Positions 51,415 through 64,000 of a stretch of 64,000 bases of DNA are shown in pieces; the first letter of the stretch is position 1; each line of letters starts with the position of its first letter. The notes below the pieces were generated by a model. That model saw nothing but the letters and a program-made list of their open reading frames with translations. It made no database searches and was not told where the DNA came from. Location of the stretch: the NCBI GenBank assembly GCA_022749755.1, contig CM040444.1, positions 6,017,009 through 6,081,008 of the forward strand, written 5' to 3'. This DNA comes from Azadirachta indica (lineage: Eukaryota > Streptophyta > Magnoliopsida > Sapindales > Meliaceae). Both the position numbers and the translations under genes were made by a program.

Positions 51415-52075
51415 ACTGGCATTCGACGGGGAAAATTACAACCATTGGAGAATCCAAATGAAAACCCCTCTTCACCTCTCAGGACTTGTGGGAGATAATA
51501 AAGCAAGGCTTTTCAGAACCAGAAAGTTCAGAAGCTGCAACATCCTTATAGCAGCAAAACAAAAGGAACTTAAGGAGAACATGAAGTGAGATGCGAAAGC
51601 GTTGCTTTACATCCAACAAGGGGTAAGCAAAACAATCTTTCCTAGAATTATGGATGCTAAAAGATCAAAACAAGCTTAGGAAAATGAGTTTAAAAGAAGT
51701 GAAAAAATTATTTCCATTAAACTCCAAACACTTTGGAGAGACTTTGATAATCTAGCCATGAAAGAAATGAAACCATCCAAATCTTTATTACTCGAATAAT
51801 GGAAATTATTCATCTAATGAGAGGTTTTGGTGATATCATTGGAGATAAAAAAATTGTTGAGAAAATTTTGAGAAGTTTGCCACAAAAATTTGACCATGTT
51901 GTTGCTACCATAGAAGAGTCTAAATATTTGTCTAAACTCACCCTTGTTGAGCTCATAGGTTCCCTTGAAACCCATGAAAAAAGAATGAGCAGATTCGGAG
52001 GCACAATGATGGAGCAAGCTTTTCAATCCAAACTTTGCATCTCGGAAAACAAAAATGGTGAAAAGTAAGGAAACA
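51415..52075 (+). pseudogene. Copia gag (UBN2-type) remnant
   Basis: Begins LLAFDGENYNHWRIQMKT, the usual copia gag start (F.G.NY..W...M). Later reads DFDNLAMKEMKPSKSLL and, in an open stretch at 51799-52068, GDIIGDKKIVEKILRSLPQK and EESKYLSKLTLVELIGSLE, the conserved C-terminal half of gag (D.....ILRSLP..F......IEE). Several in-frame stops lie between 51390 and 51800. Confidence 0.85.
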
Positions 52076-52173
52076 ACTCAAACAAGCTTGTTGATAAAAA
52101 ATGGGGACAGCAGCATTTCTGTGCAAAGGGAAGAGAAGATTCAACCAACAAAGAAGAGATGTTAATCTAAAAT

Positions 52174-52425
52174 TTGACTACATGTTTTGTTTGTAAAAAT
52201 ATTGGCCATGAATCTAAAGATTGCCGCTACAAATGTACCAAATGTAGAATACCAAATCATTCTCAAAGAGATTGTTGGTATCAACAAAAAAGTGAAAAAA
52301 ATGAAGCAAATTATTTTAAGGAAGATAATACAAACATATTGTTCTACTCATTCTTGAGTTTGCAGTATGATTCTCAAAATATATGGTACCTAGACAGCAG
52401 ATGTAGCAGCCATATAACTGGTTAA
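52174..52425 (+). pseudogene. Copia nucleocapsid zinc knuckles and protease start
   Basis: Two CX2CX4HX4C knuckles are intact side by side: CFVCKNIGHESKDC and CTKCRIPNHSQRDC. They would bind element RNA. The protease follows with WYLDSRCSSHITG, where the copia catalytic motif is normally DSGCS.HMTG; the Gly-to-Arg change after DS should destroy activity. A stop follows directly. Confidence 0.85.
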
Positions 52426-52739
52426 AGCAAGTACTTTGTCAACCTTAATCGCCAATTCTCTTCTCAAGTAAAATTGGGAGATAGAAAGACACAATCTGTT
52501 GAAGAAAAAGGAACAATTGCTGTCCAAACAAAGGGAGGTAACACTCAATTCATTCAAGATGTTTTTATGTTCCTGGGTTAGCTCAAAACTTACTAAGTGT
52601 TGGTCAATTAATTCAAAAAGGATACTTAGTAAATTTTGTAACAGAAGATTGCAAAATTATGGACAAAATAAGACTGTGGTTACAAAAATTAAAATGGCAC
52701 CAAACAAAGTTTTTCTGCTTGTTATGCCAATAAAAGAAA

Positions 52740-53640
52740 ATGTTGCCTTGAAAATTGAAAAAAATGATGAGTCCTTGTTATGGCATATGAGATATGGACA
52801 CCTGTATTATAATAGCTTGAAATTGTTGTACCAAAAACTTATAGTGCAAGAACTCTCAAAAATAGACAAAAATGAGACCACTTGTGAAGGCTGTTTATTT
52901 GAAAAAATGCATCGTTTGCGATTTCCTAAACATGCATGGAGAGCAAAACTACCAGTTGAACTTGTTCATACTAACATTTGTGGACCAATGAGAACTGCAT
53001 CTTTTCAAAACAAAATATACTTTCTTTTTTTTTGTTGATGATTTCAATAGGATGATGTGGGTCTACTTCATGGAGCAAAAATTAGAAGCATTTTCAACAT
53101 TTCTAAAATTCAAGAAAATGGTGGAAAGACAAAATGACCATTTTTTAAAAGCATTGAGAATAGATCGAGGAGGTGAATTGCTATCCAAGGAGTTCGAAGA
53201 GCACTGCAAAGATGAAAGAATTAAACGACAACTAACAACAAATATACTCCCTAACAAAATGGAGTTACAGAGCGAAAGAATCATACCATTGTCGAGATGG
53301 AAAAAAGTATGCTGAAACAAAAAGACTTCCCAACAACTTTTGGGCTGAAGCTGTCAACACTACAATTTACATTTTAAATCGTTCACCAACAAAAGCCGTT
53401 CTCAATAAAACAACATATCAAACATATTACAAATGAAAGCGGGATGTTAACCACTTCAAAATTTTTGGGTGCGTAGCATATTCTTTCACTCCTTCTCAAC
53501 AAAGGGAAAATTTTGATCAAAAGTGTGAAAAATACATCTTTATCCGCTACAATGATGAATCAAAAGCATATTGTCTTTTTCATCCAAAGACAAAAAATTG
53601 GTGATCTCAAGAGAAGTTTGTTTTGATAAGATGAAGGCTT
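52740..53640 (+). pseudogene. Copia integrase remnant
   Basis: Starts with the pre-integrase HHCC region (LLWHMRYGHLYYNSLKLL, then CEGCLFEKMHRLRFPK), then the core: PVELVHTNICGPMRTAS, where the first catalytic Asp is changed to Asn (HTDI/VCGP expected), and LRIDRGGELLSKEFEEHC with the second D-R-G-GE. A frameshift near 53035, a stop in the KWK motif (TGA at 53434-53436) and others make it dead. Confidence 0.85.
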
Positions 53641-54650
53641 GGGAGTGGGAAAAACAAAACATCTCAAGAATATACCTCTGTTGAAGGCAGCCCGTACAAT
53701 AATGAGCTATATTCATCCAACAAATCAAGATCAACTTCATTTTGAGTCTGAACCTGAATCTCTACTAATTAGGAATTGCTCATTGAGAGAAATCTATGAT
53801 TCATGTAATGTCAGCTTTTTTTCTTGTGAACTACAAAATTTCAAAGAAGCAATGAAAGATGAAGTGTGGCAGTAAACAATGGATAAAGAAATCAGTACCA
53901 TTGTGAAAATCACACTTGGGAGCTGGTTGATTTACCTAAAAGAAAAGAAGCAATTGCATTAAAGTGGATTTACAGAACAAAATTCAATCAAGATAGTTTG
54001 ATTCAGAAACATAAAGCTCATCTTGTTGCAAACCGGGCATTGACTTTAATGAAACTTTCGCACTAGTTATTTGAATGGAGACCATACGAATTGTACTTGC
54101 ACTTACTGCACAATTAGAGCTACAAGTCTATCAATTTGATGTGAAATCTACATTCCTAAATGATGAGTTGGAAGAAGAAGTATATGTTGAGCAACCTCAA
54201 GGCTATGTTGTGAAAGAAAAAGAAAGCATAGTCTATCGGCTCAAAAAAGCTCTCTATGGGCTAAAGCAAGCTCTAAGAGCTTGGAATAACAAAATAGACA
54301 AATACTTCCGACAAAGTGGCTTTCAAAAAAGCGCAAATGAGCCATCATTATACTTAAAAAAGGAAGGTGCACATGATTTTCTTATGTTTCCTTTATGTTG
54401 ATGACTTGATATATGCTGGCACTAACCCAAAAATGGTAGAAAAGTTCAAGAAAGATATGATGGAAGAATATGAGATGACAGATCTCAACCTTATGAAATA
54501 CTTTTTTGGAATTCAAGTTCAGCAAGCAAAAGGAGTGATCCTTATCTCGCAAGAGAAATATACTGAAGACGTGCTAAAAAAGTTCAACATGTCCAATTGT
54601 AAACCCATTTCAATTCCAATAGCCGTGAACCAAAAGTTCCAACAAAATGA
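53639..54650 (+). pseudogene. Copia reverse transcriptase remnant
   Basis: Linker and RT: NFKEAMKDEVWQ then a stop; [70 protein letters not shown]; and [14 protein letters not shown] with the catalytic YVDD intact. A frameshift near 54390 separates the halves, and the deletion near 54030 removes part of the KGYSQ motif. Better preserved than the copy at 19661-21505. Confidence 0.9.
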
Positions 54651-55006
54651 TGAAGCAAAAAGGTGGATGTAACTCACTACCGTCGTCTGGTGGGATCCCT
54701 AATGTATTTAACAAGTACAAGGCTTGATATTATTTATCCAGTCAGCATCATTTCCAAATTCATGAATGAACCTAGTCAAATTTACTACTCTGCAGCAAAA
54801 AGAATTTTGCGATACATAAAAGGCACAAAAGGCCAAGGTATTAAATATGTGAAAGAAAATTATTGTAGTCTTATTGGTTATACTGATAGTGATTGGACAA
54901 GATCTGTTGATGATAAAAAAGTAAATCTGGATATATTTTTTGCTTAGGCTCAAACCCAATTGCATAGTTCTCAAGAAAGCAAAGACTGTGGCCCTATCAA
55001 CAATGA
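54651..55006 (+). pseudogene. Copia RNase H, truncated
   Basis: Reads THYRRLVGSLMYLTSTRLDI and IKGTKGQGIKYVKENYCSL, then LIGYTDSDWTRSVDDKKVNL with the catalytic GYTDSDW motif. After a stop at 54945 the sequence encodes the SSRKQ..VALST motif and ends before the catalytic Glu of STMEAEY. The remaining domain and 3' LTR are replaced by LTR-like DNA. Confidence 0.85.
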
Positions 55007-56125
55007 CCTTTAAATCAGAACAACTAATGGCTTGATTTAGACTTATCTTAAGTTTATATACATGTTTTTTGGGGGAGAGCCACCATATCCAAAAACAAGA
55101 AAGAGGGTTTTAGAGAGAGAGGTGGAGACAAAGGAGAGAGTTCTAATGAGAGAAAATAGAAGAATCAACAAATTCTTCGAGAGGATTGGAAGATCACTTG
55201 AAAATTGAGGATTTAAAGCTTGAATTCACCTAGTTCTATCTCTTAAACTCTTAATTTCTCTTGAATTTGATTTGGATTGTTATTATTTGTTCTATTTTTT
55301 TGAATAATAAATTTCAAAATGATACTAATGTTTGATATTGATATGTTAGGCTAATTTTTATATTTTAGGATTTTGATGTAACCTAGTTGAATTTTGTTTG
55401 ATTGATTGGGAATTTGTTACTATAAGTATGTTTTATTTATTTACGTTTTCTTGCACTTAAGACTTCTAATTTGTTGAAAAATAAATTAGTTGAAATCATA
55501 TATATGAATGAATGCTTGAAAGAGACTAATTTGTTCATTGAGATAAAAAAAACATAGTTTATAAACATTGAGAGTCCAAGAGGATATCAATGTCTAAACA
55601 ATCAAATTAATTATAAGGAAACAAAGAAACTAGGAGGTGATTGGGTCTTTAAATATTAATAATTGGTAAAACTAAAAGATCATTTGATTAATTTAGTCAG
55701 ATATAGATATCAACAAGGTTGGTCAAACGTAGGACTTAGTTTAACCTCGAGAGAAGTAATCAACTAAATTATAACTAATTATTAGTGAATTAAAATAGAA
55801 AGTATTAGCAATTCCCAATTAGGATGAATGTAATAACAATTATGTAAAGTCAAGACCCTAGGCCAATTTCTATAATAGTTTCACACGCTCGCTCTATTTT
55901 TTTTATTTCGTGTTTACCATCCCTGTTTTTAATTAGTGAATTCTACTTCATTATTTTGTTAATTTCATTTCTCAAACTTAGACTGCCTAGACAAAGTCTA
56001 TTTGGCATAATTTTAGTAATTAATTTAAAACACAAAATCTCAGTCCTCATAAGTACGACAACTCTTTTTATCGTTATATTATTTGTACGATCTCGTATAC
56101 TTACGGGTAGTATAGATTCGTAACA
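55007..56125 (+). mobile_element. Gypsy-type LTR fragment (right part), fused to copia
   Basis: 55007-55520 repeats 19148-19660. The sequence continues with AACTAATTATTAGTGAATTA (near 55776) and TGTACGATCTCGTATACTTA (near 56085), landmarks I associate with the 3' half of long Athila/Tat-type gypsy LTRs, ending near a CGTAACA. No gypsy coding region follows. Together with 18780-19660 it suggests a parental LTR of about 1.5 kb or more; this is inference. Confidence 0.5.
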
Positions 56126-56263
56126 AAACCTATTGTAAAAATAATCAAGTCTCATAAGGTGTTAATAGAAAAAAAGAGTTATAGTCAATAGAGAAGAGAA
56201 ATGTAGTTAGGCAGTGGAAATGGTATGTAATATTTTGGAGAAAAATGATAGATCCTCACAATC

Positions 56264-56630
56264 TTCAAACAAGTGAAATCTCAACATCACCATCAATAAT
56301 CCCCTGTTGCAATCCTTTGGGTTCTTTCCGTTGACCATAAAATCAATTAAGACGCAGGTGTCAAAAAACTGGCATTGCTCAAATCCTTGGCCATTGATCT
56401 GGAATTCATAATCTTGGTAATCTCAATGATGTCATCAAGGGTTATATTTCTACTGTGTTTGATGTTCTTCATATTCTTCCTGTCTCTTCGGCTCCTTGAG
56501 TGCCTTAATGACGATCGCTCTATAAAGGAGATCACCGAAGACCTTAACCTAATAATTTTGAATGATGAGTTTGACAACATGTTAATCCTTCCAATCTTTG
56601 GCTATGCCTTCTTTGATTTTCTTAAGAGAT
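56264..56630 (-). pseudogene. RPL12: 60S ribosomal protein L12 (uL11) pseudogene
   Basis: On -, frames in succession resemble eukaryotic RPL12 from about residue 60 to the C-terminus: [46 protein letters not shown] with [18 protein letters not shown], then GKNPKDCN and GDVEIS. In functional proteins the middle block is a well-conserved signature (DRKK.KNIKH.GNI..DD...IAK.M..RSMAK.L). The N-terminal half is absent and at least three frameshifts or stops are present. No intron is seen, but plant RPL12 genes may lack introns, so a retrocopy origin is not proven. The 85-codon frame on + at 56375-56632 is an antisense shadow. Confidence 0.8.
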
Positions 56631-56639
56631 AAAAGGTTA

Positions 56640-58112
56640 GATTTAGGGTTTCAAAATTTGTCTAAGGATTAGGAAAAGAAACATTTCTTTTTTCATGCAA
56701 AAAGAAAATATTAAATCATGATATTTTACATAATTGCCCTTACATCTAATGATTAACTAATAGTGTTGACTAATGACAAGGGAGGTAAGTGATACATTTC
56801 TCAAATTTTTTATGTAAATAAATAATACATTTCCAAACCATAGGAGAGGAATGTGATAATATCTATAATTTTTATTAATGATTTTGAAATAAGTTTATTT
56901 GAAAATGTGTAAAAACAAATATATTTATTAGCTATTTTTTTATAATTTTCATGGCTTATAACACTAATTAATAATAATATTGATCTTTTATGAAAAATTG
57001 AAGTTGATAAATTGTTTTTAACAATCCATTAAAAGTGTCTAAAGTTCATAAATGTATTTTGACAAAACTTTAATGTTATTGAAAATATTATATTTTATTT
57101 AATTTTAATAACAAGTTAACACAATCAAAATTATTTTTGGTATCAATGACTTCTGCTAAAATATTTGTATATTCTTAATGCAACTTTTCATTGTCAACAA
57201 AAATGGTATTAGAACCTCAAGATTAGGACAAATCATCATTTTTGCTCTTTTATTATATAAACATTATTTTTCTAATTTTAATTAAAGTTGAGAATTTTAT
57301 TTCAAAGTAAATAAAAAATTTGCATGTGATTAATATAATTATAGGTGTATATAGTAAAATTAAGAAATACGATGACAAATAGTCAACTAATAAAAAAAAT
57401 TTTTAATGAGGTAGCATAGATACTAAAATGCACAGAAACAATAGTGTGTAGACTAAAAATTAATTTTATTTTTTCTTAAACGAGTATGTAAAATAGAAAG
57501 ATGTTACATAGTATATTAGAAAGATTAAGTCAAATCACTATTTTTCAAAACAAACAACTCTTTGTATCAGTCATTGAAGAATAAGTAGGAGACATTAACT
57601 AGGAGACATTCTTGACAGCCCCTTAAGGTTATGGTCATTGTGAACGGATTGTGAAATTTGAACAAAAAGAATAAGGTTTTAAAATATTAATTCACATTTG
57701 AGTAAGAAAAACTTACTCAAACAATTAGTCTTCGTTTGAAAAAATTTACTTAGAAGATTTATTAAAGAAGAATTTTCTAAGGATTATTGGTCCACAAAAT
57801 TGGATTTTAATATATATATATATATATGGACCAACAGACAAGAAAATTGTAGAAATTGTATTAATTATATGTGTATGTCTTCGTTCCGAGGGCTGACAAT
57901 AATATTAATTGAACCAAAATATTTTGATTGTGAAATAAATAAATATTAAGCGTATACCCAAGCACGTGCTAATAATATTTATTCATTATTTAAAACAAAG
58001 TAAACATGTAGCTGGCTACCTAACTAGGTCTTCAAACTCGAGTCTAGCTTCTTTATTTAAGTCGATAGGTAGAAAATGGCAAGGCTAGCTAGCTGCACAG
58101 TAGGATTAAATC
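56640..58112. other. Intergenic, no gene seen
   Basis: AT-rich with no supported gene or element boundary. From about 57930 it resembles 38160-38339, the 3' flank of the intact protease gene, including AAAACAAAGTAAACAT. Confidence 0.5.
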
Positions 58113-59532
<1,420 letters not shown>

Positions 59533-59588
59533 TGCTATGCTATTAATTATTAAATTTTGATGTGAAGGAAGACATCGGTATCCTAAGC

Positions 59589-59596
59589 TATTTATA
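59589..59596 (-). promoter_or_regulatory. TATA box of the broken XCP-like copy
   Basis: TATAAATA on -, about 57 bp upstream of the ATG at 59532, at the same place as in the intact copy. The promoter core therefore looks undamaged although the coding region is broken. Confidence 0.6.
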
Positions 59597-59776
59597 CTAG
59601 CTAGATTATTCCATGAATGATCCCACCCACGCAAGGACCATGATTGGGAATTGTTTGATCGTCTTTCTTCGAGTAAGAGGCGAAACATAATCAACTTGGA
59701 TCATTGAGTGATCATAATTAATCAGTTTAGTGTATATCTTAATTTCTACAGCGTTAACGTCATAGATCGGCTCAAA

Positions 59777-61039
59777 TGCATGCATATACATAAAAGTAGA
59801 ATAATAATTGCATGGTGGTAATCTCTTTCAATCACGTCCTTGTTTTGTCTTATAACTCATGCAGCTGATAAACGTGCAGCATAATAATAACGATAATAAC
59901 AACAACAACAATAATTAATTAACGTCCAAAAATCTCTAGTACCACTCAGTCATCTTGATTCATCAGTCTAGCTTCCCTTCCAACTCCAGTTATTAAGAAC
60001 GTTCATGTATCTCCTAATCTTTTTTTTCTTTGTGTTCAAATAAAAAATTAATTTTACTACATTGCAATCAATAATTATATGACAAAGTCACACCTATAGT
60101 AAACTTTAAAGCACGAAGAAGTATAGAAGGACAAGAAAACTACGTGGCAATTTCAATAAAATATGAAAGTAATTTTTGTATTTTTTAGCTAATATTTGCG
60201 ATCTTTTTGTAGGTAAAAAATAAAGCCAAAATATTCATAAGTTCCATGTGATGGAGATACATGCACATATTATTAGCCCTATGACATAATGGATGATACA
60301 TGCACACACTATTAGCCTTAGGACATATAAACCATTGTTTTGACGGTAATAAAAATTAAATCTTTCACTAAGAAAATTCTTTCAGCTATTACAATTGAAA
60401 TCTAGGCGAAAATTTCTATTTTTGATTGCTAGCAGCCGTCAATGGTGGCTGTAAATGAACTAGTTCGAAATTCTCCATTTTTGACAAACTATCAAATATG
60501 AGACTAGAGAAATATTTTATTTTTGACTAAATGATGTAATCAAAATAAATGTATTATCAATAACATATAACTGTTGTAAAATCCACCTTAAATAGATTAA
60601 TCATAATTCTAGTTATTAAATGTTGTATTATCAATTTGTGAAAATACAATCACAATACATAATTCTAGTTATTAAATGTTGTATTATCAATTTGTGATAC
60701 CAATCCTAAATAGAGAATTAATCATTATAAACAATGTCTTGATATCATACAACACATTTATTTTGAGGATAGAGTATAATCCCAAATATGTAGTTGTTGT
60801 TCCAAGACAATATTACCAATTAACCACTGTATTCATAAATAACGAATTAGCAATTGAAAACATCTTTTTCACAATATATTTTTGAAAAAAAATTAATTTT
60901 AATAGTAAAAATATATAATTATAAATAATTTTTTATATCATAAATAGTACCTCTTATCTATATCAATAAAAAAGCATAAAACATTATATTATTAATTCTA
61001 CAACTTCTAAGAACATCCAATGTCATCGAAAGCGCTAAT
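59777..61039. repeat. Satellite B: partial unit with internal insertion
   Basis: Starts at the ATGCATGCATATACATAAAA landmark, follows the unit through CAGCTGATAAACGTGCAGCA and, after about 110 bp of unrelated DNA (59935-60045), resumes to the CATCGAAAGCGCTAATCAAA landmark at 61039. A short internal duplication of the CTAGTTATTAAATGTTG segment occurs at 60610-60690. It ends where the GST block begins. Confidence 0.85.
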
Positions 61040-61960
61040 CAAAGTTATAGTTATAATAGAAAGTTAAGCCTTTAATTATTACATAACAGTTCTTCTAATT
61101 ATAAAGTTAAGCCTCTAATTATTACATAACAGTACTAATTATAATCTCTTTTGTGTCGCGTGCACTTCTGAGCAAGAGGAAAATGGGGTGTTATTGCCGT
61201 TATGGAGCAAAGTGGAGAGATGGAAATCAAATTTGTAACTCTAAAATATATATCCAAGGAAGGATGAATAGGCTCTTTAACTTTACATCATTTCTTATTT
61301 TACTTATATGCCATAAATCAAAATATTTTTAATAGTTAAAATTATATTTCATGTGTATTTATTATGATAAATTACAATTTAAACTTATTAAAAATGTATC
61401 GACCCAATATTTTACAAAAGATATAAATAATAGAGTTATAATATGGTTGAATTTATCTTTAATTGAGTTTGTGATTGTTTTTACTATTTTAAATTGTAGA
61501 AAAATTATTTAGTATACTAAACATTTATTAGACAATGTTAATTAGCACTTGAATTGATCCGTTTGATAATATTCTACAAACACTTATTTTAATTAAATTA
61601 GCACTTGAAGTGATTTTTAAATTGGCATCTAATTAAATTTTTTCTTAAATTAATACTTAAAATTTACTAAAAGTAACATTAAGTACTTGCAATTGATTAT
61701 TATTATATAAAATGTTTAAAAGGTGTATAATAAAATGGGCACTAATCCCATGATCTTTTTCATATTTATTTCAATCATAGTAAACTAAACGCAGAAAAAT
61801 TAGCTGATTTCTAGCATTATTACAGCAATAATTCAACAACGAAACATACAATGAAAAGAACACAAAAAGTTATTTCACATTTTCCCCCATCTTATTCACA
61901 AAAAACATTCAAGTGAAGAGGAAAATTAAAATTAAAGCACATACATATAAAGCCAGCATG

Positions 61961-63164
<1,204 letters not shown>

Positions 63165-63189
63165 TTAAACAAAGTACTAATAAAGTTGG

Positions 63190-63197
63190 TATTTATA
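63190..63197 (-). promoter_or_regulatory. TATA box of GST 2
   Basis: TATAAATA on -, about 90 bp upstream of the ATG, at the same position as in copy 1; the base just upstream differs so that it reads TATATAAATA here. Confidence 0.65.
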
Positions 63198-64000
63198 TAG
63201 AAGAAGTGGGTGAAATTCCCAAAGTATAATTGTGAATTCCAAATCCAATAAAGTCTTCGGTTTGCACAAAGACAATATACATTGTTAATGAATTCCTAGG
63301 TTTGCTCAGAAAACAACTTTTTTGTTTTGGAGTATATAAATAGACTTCGTAAAGATCAGCTGGATTCTAAATAAGCTTTCGCTTTTATGATTGGAGAGTC
63401 CTCTATACACTAATTATTTAAAAATATGTATTTTAAAATTTAATTAACTATAGTTGTTATTATATTAATAATAAAGAAATTTAAACTACTTATTTTGATT
63501 TTCGTTAAACAATTTGATTTGCAATTGTTTTACTTCAAATTTTTGCCTCTTACGTAAATAAATGCCTGAAATCAGCCACTCATTTGTAGCTAATAAGGCT
63601 ATTAGTAGTAAGCACTTACCTCCTTTCTCTCCAAATTAACCTCAAAATAGATTTGTAGATTTCACCAAATTGAACGAATACTTGTATGGATATTGTAGGT
63701 GGCATATACTTTGACTTTAACTCTTGGTGAATTTTTAAAATAATATAAGCAGATTGTAAATATAATTATGCAATAGGAAAATTGACATATACTCTTATTA
63801 AGTTTGGGGAAATAACAAATGCCTATAAAATTTGAGAGTTGATAAATATTCCCATAAGTTTAAAAAAATATGCATATATTCTCCTTAACTTTAACACTGG
63901 CCAATTTAATTGTTTAATTATTATTATTTTTATCTTTAAATTTTAGTAAGATATCAAAAATAAAATTCTTTCAATTACGATAATTTAGTTTCTATTAAAT

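Larger units (their letters stand above)
51019..55006 (+). mobile_element. Ty1/copia element, 3'-truncated
   Basis: The order 5' LTR, primer-binding site, gag, zinc knuckles, protease, integrase, RT, RNase H is the copia order. Every domain carries stops or frameshifts. The element ends inside RNase H at VALSTM-like sequence, exactly where the 19661-21505 copy ends, and is followed by the same LTR-like DNA. No 3' LTR was found. It shares a nonsense codon (53434-53436) and a frameshifting deletion near 54030 with that copy. Confidence 0.9.

Noticed and set aside
55520..56125. Independent non-coding RNA gene downstream of copia
   Set aside because: Landmarks fit the 3' half of a long gypsy-type LTR; no separate promoter or terminator is visible.
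56375..56632. 85-codon ORF on + with a hydrophobic stretch
   Set aside because: Antisense of the RPL12 relic; the - strand frames carry recognisable family motifs, this one does not.
59533..59694. N-terminal extension of the second protease exon 1
   Set aside because: Lies upstream of the ATG that aligns with the intact copy and runs through the TATA box, so it is promoter, not coding.

Overview
This window looks like nuclear DNA of a dicot plant. The reasons are intron-containing tau-class glutathione S-transferase and papain-type cysteine protease genes, AT-rich intergenic DNA, and dense remnants of Ty3/gypsy, Ty1/copia and LINE retroelements. The species cannot be fixed from the sequence alone; the gene and repeat style fits a woody eudicot, but that is inference.

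Layout. 1-5330: a decayed Tat-like Ty3/gypsy element (gag-protease-RT-RNase H-integrase on +), followed by an antisense ORF on the - strand. 5331-11826: tandem array of a roughly 0.8 kb satellite (family A), each full unit carrying a (TA)n(GA)n tract. 11827-15540: a second copy of the antisense-ORF region in the opposite orientation, so the array sits between inverted copies. 15541-16436: 3' end of a LINE with a short A tail. 16437-17945: one and a bit units of a roughly 1.4 kb satellite (family B). 18780-21714: gypsy-type LTR pieces flanking a truncated copia element. 22625-25592: segmental-duplication block with GST gene 1. 27609-28345: small uL18-family ribosomal protein gene. 30614-31241: the last two exons of a UDP-glucose:glycoprotein glucosyltransferase. 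32299-36403: 5'-truncated LINE interrupted by a structurally complete 1.9 kb non-autonomous LTR element with a 5-bp target-site duplication. 38340-39698: intact XCP-like cysteine protease. 39826-49603: main satellite B array. 49604-56125: LINE ORF1 remnant, a copia element, and an LTR-like tail shared with the 19-21 kb locus. 56264-56630: ribosomal protein L12 pseudogene. 58113-59532: second cysteine protease copy, broken. 59777-61039: partial satellite B. 61040-64000: second copy of the GST block, with GST gene 2.

Five loci have ordinary gene-like structure, all on the - strand: two near-identical GSTs, the uL18-family gene, one intact cysteine protease and its decayed sister. They do not form a pathway together. 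Their common theme is local duplication: protease and GST are both present twice, and satellite B abuts both protease promoters and the left edge of the second GST block. I found no evidence for a new enzymatic or defence system. The most informative signals are structural: the shared copia/LTR chimera, the inverted antisense ORFs around satellite A, the nested complete LTR element, and the stepwise decay of the second protease copy.
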